A stretch of 64,000 nucleotides of DNA from Silene conica. Its lineage: Eukaryota; Streptophyta; Magnoliopsida; Caryophyllales; Caryophyllaceae. Position numbers and translations under genes: made by a program. Positions 59,530 to 64,000 of the stretch are shown here, piece by piece (the first letter of the stretch is position 1; each line of letters opens with the position of its first letter). Below the pieces are notes generated by a model, which was not told where the DNA came from, ran no database searches, and saw nothing but the letters and a program-made list of their open reading frames with translations. The stretch covers positions 70,155,136 through 70,219,135 of the forward strand of contig CM055318.2 of assembly GCA_029255685.2 (NCBI GenBank). Reading direction: 5' to 3'.

Positions 59530-60915
59530 CTATTTGTGTATGTTCAGGCCCTTAGCAGGAAATTTGTTTTCCTGCACTGTACCAGATCTTCCCAGCTGCA
59601 GGAAAAACGAATCATCCAAAACAGGCCCTGGAGCTGCATCAGGCCTTCGATAGTCCTGCAATACAGCTCTCTGTATCACCCCATTTCGTGCCGATTTTAA
59701 CACGTCTCTAAATGAGAACCCACTACCTGCAACCCCTGCCTTAGCCGGTGCAATACTACCATACTGCACAGACTTGATCTGGTGTTGCACAGCATCAGCA
59801 GCACGAATAGCCTGACTTGGAAGCTTCTTTGCAACCGGATGCCAGACCCTCGTGCCTGCTGCTTTTGGATTCTTATTTGCACGAGCTTCCTTCCGTCTAC
59901 ATTGATCACTAGCATGCCCGATCCCCTTGCACTTGAGGCATGAGATAGGTTTCCATTCATACACCACATGGACTTTGACAAGCTCCCCATTCTCATCCAT
60001 GAATGCTATTACTTCAGGAAATTTTTGATCAAGTTGCAATTCGACCATAACTCGAGCATAACCCAACCGAGTCTTTCCTTCCGTTGTCGCATCCTTCCTC
60101 ACAAATTAACCCACCAGGTTAGCTATTTTAGGAAGTCCCTTCCCCCAACATTTTAATGGTAAATTGTGAAGATGAATCCAAGCCGGCACCGCTTGTATTG
60201 CTTCCTTCTTCAAATCAACATCTTTCGACCAAGCTTTAACTATGAGTGGTTTATCATCAAATAGATAGTGCCCCGAATTCAGAACCCTATCTTTCATTTC
60301 CATAGACTTAAACCGAACTAAAAACACCCCATTATTCATAAAAGAGATTTTATCAATCTGAAATTGAGACCAAACTCTTCGAACGAAATCTTCAATAATC
60401 GCCCACGGGGGATTAGCTCCCAATACGAAACACATAACAGCTTGCTGCCAATATGCAATTTCATCTGCTACATCCTCCTGTTCCAATTTGATCAAATTAT
60501 CCAATTCACATCCATTAATATCATTAGATTGGGCGTTACTCAGCCCCTGATTCTCACGAAAATCGTTGTGCACCCCTGCATTTTCCAGAGAAACAATCTG
60601 CCCCTGATGCGCATACGTCCCTCTGATCTCACCATCTAATTGACCCTCACCCAATGAATTACAATCAATATCAACTTCTGAATCAACAATAAAATCAGAA
60701 ATACCTGATTTCGAATTAGAGTTTGTATTGTGCTCTTGTGGTCTGACAACAGCATCATTTGTAGGATAGACGCCGTTAATGCCAGCAGTCTCCTTCCCCT
60801 GATGCTGAGGCGTAGCATCTGACCCCAATTCTTGCTTCGTCGGCGCTTCCGAAATGCTCTGCTCCTTAACCCCGTCACTGAAAGAGACCATTCCAGCCTT
60901 CCTGAAAGAGACCAT
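59530..60915 (-). pseudogene. LINE ORF1 (DUF4283 + zinc knuckle) with in-frame stop
   Basis: Minus strand. The first part (60915-60106) has a polar N-terminus and a DUF4283 domain (FVLGANPPW, WSQFQIDKISF, VPAWIHLHNLPLKCW). After a TAA at 60103-60105 the same frame continues (FVRKDATTEGK, ARVMVEL) to a CCHC zinc knuckle CLKCKGIGHASDQC and a polar tail ending at 59530. This is the RNA-binding first ORF of plant L1-type LINEs. ORF2 is not present downstream. Only one nonsense codon separates the two halves, so decay is limited. Confidence 0.8.
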
Positions 60916-61147
60916 TCCAGCTTCTATATGTTACAAGTGAAGATATTGGTTGAAGGGCAACAAAGAGATTATACCCATCTACCAAAAGACACCGAGGAAG
61001 GGCGAACATGACATCCCTTACAAAGGAGAACTGGAAAGGACATGAATTCTAGCAATGGAACATAATGAGTAAAACAAAATCGCATTCATGTATAGATTTA
61101 TGAAGTTAAAAGTGTTAATGGTCTAAAAAAAAGCCAAGGAAACTCAC

Positions 61148-61229
61148 ATGAAATTCCCTGATCAGTGATGATTGCCATCTTGCATGATGATGACATAACT
61201 TTTACAGTGATCTTGTCCATGATTAGCAC
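61148..61229 (-). pseudogene. Captured SEC1/KEULE-like exon
   Basis: Minus strand, acceptor ccttctag/gtgcta and donor tttcat/gtgagt flank an open 82 bp exon reading VLIMDKITVKVMSSSCKMA, then IITDQGIS. This is the N-terminal segment of plant Sec1/Munc18 proteins such as KEULE (syntaxin regulators for vesicle fusion and cytokinesis). Length and both splice sites suggest one complete exon. Nothing else of the gene was recognised. Confidence 0.72.
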
Positions 61230-61499
61230 CTAGAAGGAACAACATAACTTCAACTATATCTCACACAAAAACAAAGAAATCTTGTATCAAAGATAACGAG
61301 GATATCAATTTTCACACAGCCGCCACACATAACATTCTACGGAACTGTAAGCTTTGAGCAAAATGAGGTGGTTGCTGGCAGATAGGTGAAGTAGTGACGC
61401 TTATGCTACTCAAAATAAGGACAACACCAGCAAAGTATTCTCAATATACACTTATATGTATTCAACACAAGAGTAAAACTTAAGTTACTTCAACTCTTA

Positions 61500-61640
61500 A
61501 ACCTTCTGGCACAACATGACGCTCCGACACTTCGTCTTATACCACAAGATTTTTTTTTCACAATATCCATATCCAACACTCAACAGTGTGTCACATCCGG
61601 CACTTGCAACCGAGTCAGAGTAACATAGAGTAAAACAACT
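61500..61640. repeat. Degraded hAT MITE related to 38978-39164
   Basis: Carries the gagtcagagtaacatag end and gtgtgtcacatccggcac-type body of the MITE at 38978, without a clear opposite end. Confidence 0.35.
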
Positions 61641-62499
61641 CTATAACTCTATCACGACATCTAGTAATAAGCTCCGTAAAAATGGCACTCAGTCATAAAA
61701 TTTTAGAACATTCAACCATAGAATTATGAATTGGTGATCATTCAAACGAAAGTCGGGTGCTTTAAGACGCCCTCGAGTATAACATCAACTTCCAACTTCC
61801 AAACGTGTGCCAGAATAAATTGATAACCATCTGAATGTCCTGCAAATTTTTGTTTTATAGATGGTTTTATTGTGACCAAAAGATGATGCATAGGGAGAGG
61901 GCATCAACCCTGCTCTACATCAGAGCATATTTAATCATGAAAGGGTATAGAGTCAAGCGACAAGATGAGACCATAGAACACATATTTGGTATGCATTTTG
62001 CCTATTTTAGGTATTACCCAAACAATTCTTCAGTCTAAACCAGTCTAAACCAAAGTTGGCAATGGAACATAACCCAGGGTGATGCAATCAATACCCAAGT
62101 GCACAAGAATATTCATCAAGAAGAAGGAAGCATATGAACATTATAGACTTTGGTAATTCCACTAAAAAACTAGCAATCCAACCAACACCGACTTCTTAAA
62201 CTCATCATTAACAACACTAATTAAGACTTATTTCAATACACCACATAACAACAGGGAAAAAAAACAATATCAACACCAAAACATAAACAACAAAAATACA
62301 CACGGCAACAGCAACAATCATCTTCAACAATAACATCCACACACTCATCTCCAAACAACTTAACCGAAATTAATGACGGTCACTACTAGGCTCTCTTAGG
62401 AGACAATACCGACTACTTTGACGAACAATAATGCGACTAATTCAGGTAATTAATCAAACATGTAATTTAGGAAGAAATGTTTAAATATAAAAAAACACA

Positions 62500-62765
62500 A
62501 ACCTTGAATTGATAGCCGGACTGATGATCGAGTGATGTAGTTGTAGCCTAATTCAGGTATAGTTGGAGACGTCGCTAATTGGGGTTCGTCAGCACGCGGT
62601 CTTTAATCACCAATGGAGCTTCACCGGCGAGGTCGTGGTTTGAGGACGGTGAATGGCGAGGTCGTGGTTTGGGGACGGTGAAGGGCGAGGTCGTGGTAAT
62701 GTGAAGGGTAGGTCGTGGTAATTGCGAGGTGTGCTAAAATTAATTGAGCGGCGGAGGTTTTAATT
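62500..62765 (-). promoter_or_regulatory. Exon-like leader inside the CACTA right end
   Basis: On the minus strand, a GC-richer block with three repeats of accacgacctcgcc-ttcaccgtcc (62630-62700) leads to aattcaag/gtttgtgt at about 62502, a donor-like site. It lies just inside the subterminal array, where CACTA element promoters are expected, and upstream of all captured exons in the same orientation. Confidence 0.4.
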
Positions 62766-62879
62766 TCTGAATAATAAGGGTTTTGGTAATGCGAAGGCTG
62801 CGTGATTGTTGTGTGAACAATGCAAATTGTTACATTACATCAGTTCATAATTGATAAGTAACTAATGTATTTATTTTAA

Positions 62880-63400
62880 TCATCTTAATAGCTAAATATC
62901 GGTTTATTTAAATCGATTTAATTAATTATCGGTTCTTAATTAATTATCATTAACATCGGTTTTAAAACAAATCGATGTAATAATTAATAATATAATTAAC
63001 ATCGGTTTTGATTTCGAAGCGATGTAAATAACAAAAATAACTTAATTGCTAAACATCAGTTTACTTAAACCGATGCAACTAATTATCATTAACATCGGTT
63101 TGATAACAAAGCGATGTAAAAATAATATAATTAACATCGGTTTTGATTTCGAAGCGATGTAAATAACAAAAATTATCTTAATTGCTAAACATCATTTTAC
63201 TTAAACCGATGCAATTAATTATCATTAACATCGATTTTATAACAAATCGATGTAAAATCATATAATTAACATCGGTTTTGATTTCGAAGCGATGTAAAAT
63301 TATGTAATTAACATCGGTTTTGATTTCGAAGCGATGTAAATAACAAAAATTAGATCAATTACATCAGTTTTAGTAAAAACCGATGTTATAGTGGCGATGT
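62880..63400. repeat. CACTA subterminal repeats, right
   Basis: More than ten copies of attaacatcggttttgatttcgaagcgatgtaaa and shorter variants, in tandem. The same unit type (acatcggtttt / cgatgtaaat) occurs in the left array. Confidence 0.85.
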
Positions 63401-63423
63401 CAATATCACTTTTTGTACTAGTG

Positions 63424-64000
63424 AATAACTTATGAACGGAAAACTAATTAAATTAATAAAATTAAAAAAACTAAATAAGATATTCTGAAATACATCCACA
63501 TTAAAAAAATTGCACTTTAATCAATTATTGAATATAATAAATTAAACTTAAAAAAAAAAGATAACATTCCACCCCATCTACCACTCCATTTCTGAAATAC
63601 CAACAAAACCCCTTCTTTATCTTCAACCTTTAAAACCTCTAAATTTTCCATTTTCACCCGATTTATCATGATCATTACAACCATCATCTTTTGATTATTG
63701 ATATAAGATTTTAACATTCGTATACTCTTTGTCGATAACGTTTCAAATCCATGTCATTTTGATATTCAAAATGGAAAAAATATCATATCCATATAATATT
63801 TATAGAGTAGTTGAAATTGTAGAATTCTAATAGACTTGTGTTAGAAGGTTCTAAGTATTTAATTTATTTTTTGAGGACACATTAATGTAAAGAATGTTGA
63901 ATAATATGACTTACTGAATACTTGAATTATTTCATTAATAAAGTTTTATTAGATTTTGATATTTATTGGTTTATATGAAATTATATTTCTTTTTTTTTCA
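63424..64000. other. Intergenic, AT-rich
   Basis: No gene or element is recognised to the window edge. The small minus-strand ORF at 63717-63517 looks like chance. Confidence 0.4.

Larger units (their letters stand above)
58009..63423 (-). mobile_element. Pack-CACTA element carrying SEC23, SEC1 and LINE fragments
   Basis: The left terminus CACTAGTAGAAAAAGT and the inverted right terminus CACTAGTACAAAAAGT match at 15 of 16 bases. Flanking trinucleotides are aag / aat (one mismatch). Both ends carry subterminal arrays of acatcggtttt / aaccgatgtaaat repeats (58025-58470 and 62880-63400). There is no CACTA transposase; the interior holds host-gene exon fragments and a LINE ORF1, all read on the minus strand from an exon-like leader near the right end. 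Confidence 0.85.

Noticed and set aside
60106..60915. DUF4283 protein as a host gene
   Set aside because: DUF4283 plus the CCHC knuckle in the continuing frame, and position within a CACTA, fit a LINE ORF1; it also has an in-frame stop.

Overview
This is an AT-rich plant nuclear window. The evidence is spliceosomal introns, TATA-box promoters, long (TA)n and (GA)n microsatellites, and dense nesting of plant DNA transposons (MULE, hAT, PIF/Harbinger, Stowaway, CACTA) and retroelements (LINE, short TG...CA LTR elements, a roughly 3 kb solo LTR). Recurrent motifs such as ACTCCGTA and the CGTC/GACGG MITE families suggest core Caryophyllales (Amaranthaceae or Caryophyllaceae type), but this is a low-confidence guess from style alone.

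Genes. (1) A minus-strand gene at 8687-8959 encodes a 90-residue protein that I recognise as the small plant mitochondrial ATP synthase subunit called ATP17/FAd-like; a possible 3'UTR exon lies about 4.6 kb downstream. (2) A plus-strand two-exon gene (18307-19936) encodes an uncharacterised, probably mitochondrial, 151-residue protein. (3) A minus-strand six-coding-exon gene (26498-23789) encodes a 255-residue membrane RING-CH (MARCH-type) E3 ligase. (4) A minus-strand nine-coding-exon gene (44302-39555) encodes a 1,274-residue ABCC/MRP transporter that lacks TMD0. (5) A TATA-driven single-exon minus-strand gene at 48202-47696 encodes an orphan 168-residue protein. (6) A small family of secreted, His-rich, six-cysteine prolamin-like (ECA1-type) proteins has one intact copy (53744-54322), one copy split by a hAT MITE (56165-57214) and one decayed copy (1512-2300) whose signal-peptide region carries a MULE-type MITE. 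Upstream sequence of a further lost copy may survive near 47040-47125.

Mobile layer. Many elements can be delimited by their target-site duplications (TSDs). They include a 439 bp LTR element inside a LINE reverse transcriptase (TSD gtgcg), a 2.95 kb solo LTR (TSD gtact), MULE-type elements with 9-10 bp TSDs (2507-3566, 17107-17909, 28802-29662, 44635-45549), hAT MITEs with 8 bp TSDs (31619-31928, 38978-39164, 51649-52148, 54584-54971, 56628-57126), PIF/Harbinger elements with TAA TSDs (16267-16625, 31170-32558) and Stowaways with TA TSDs. Two elements with a shared AGGGTCAAGATC-type terminus sit side by side inside (TA)n tracts (13795-15724).

The most striking object is a 5.4 kb CACTA element (58009-63423) bounded by near-identical 16 bp termini and arrays of an ACATCGGTTTT-type subterminal repeat. 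Its interior carries, all on the minus strand, an exon-like 5' leader, a SEC1/KEULE-like exon, a LINE ORF1 (DUF4283 plus zinc knuckle, with an in-frame stop) and two consecutive SEC23-like exons still separated by an intron. This is a Pack-CACTA that assembled pieces of two secretory-pathway genes.
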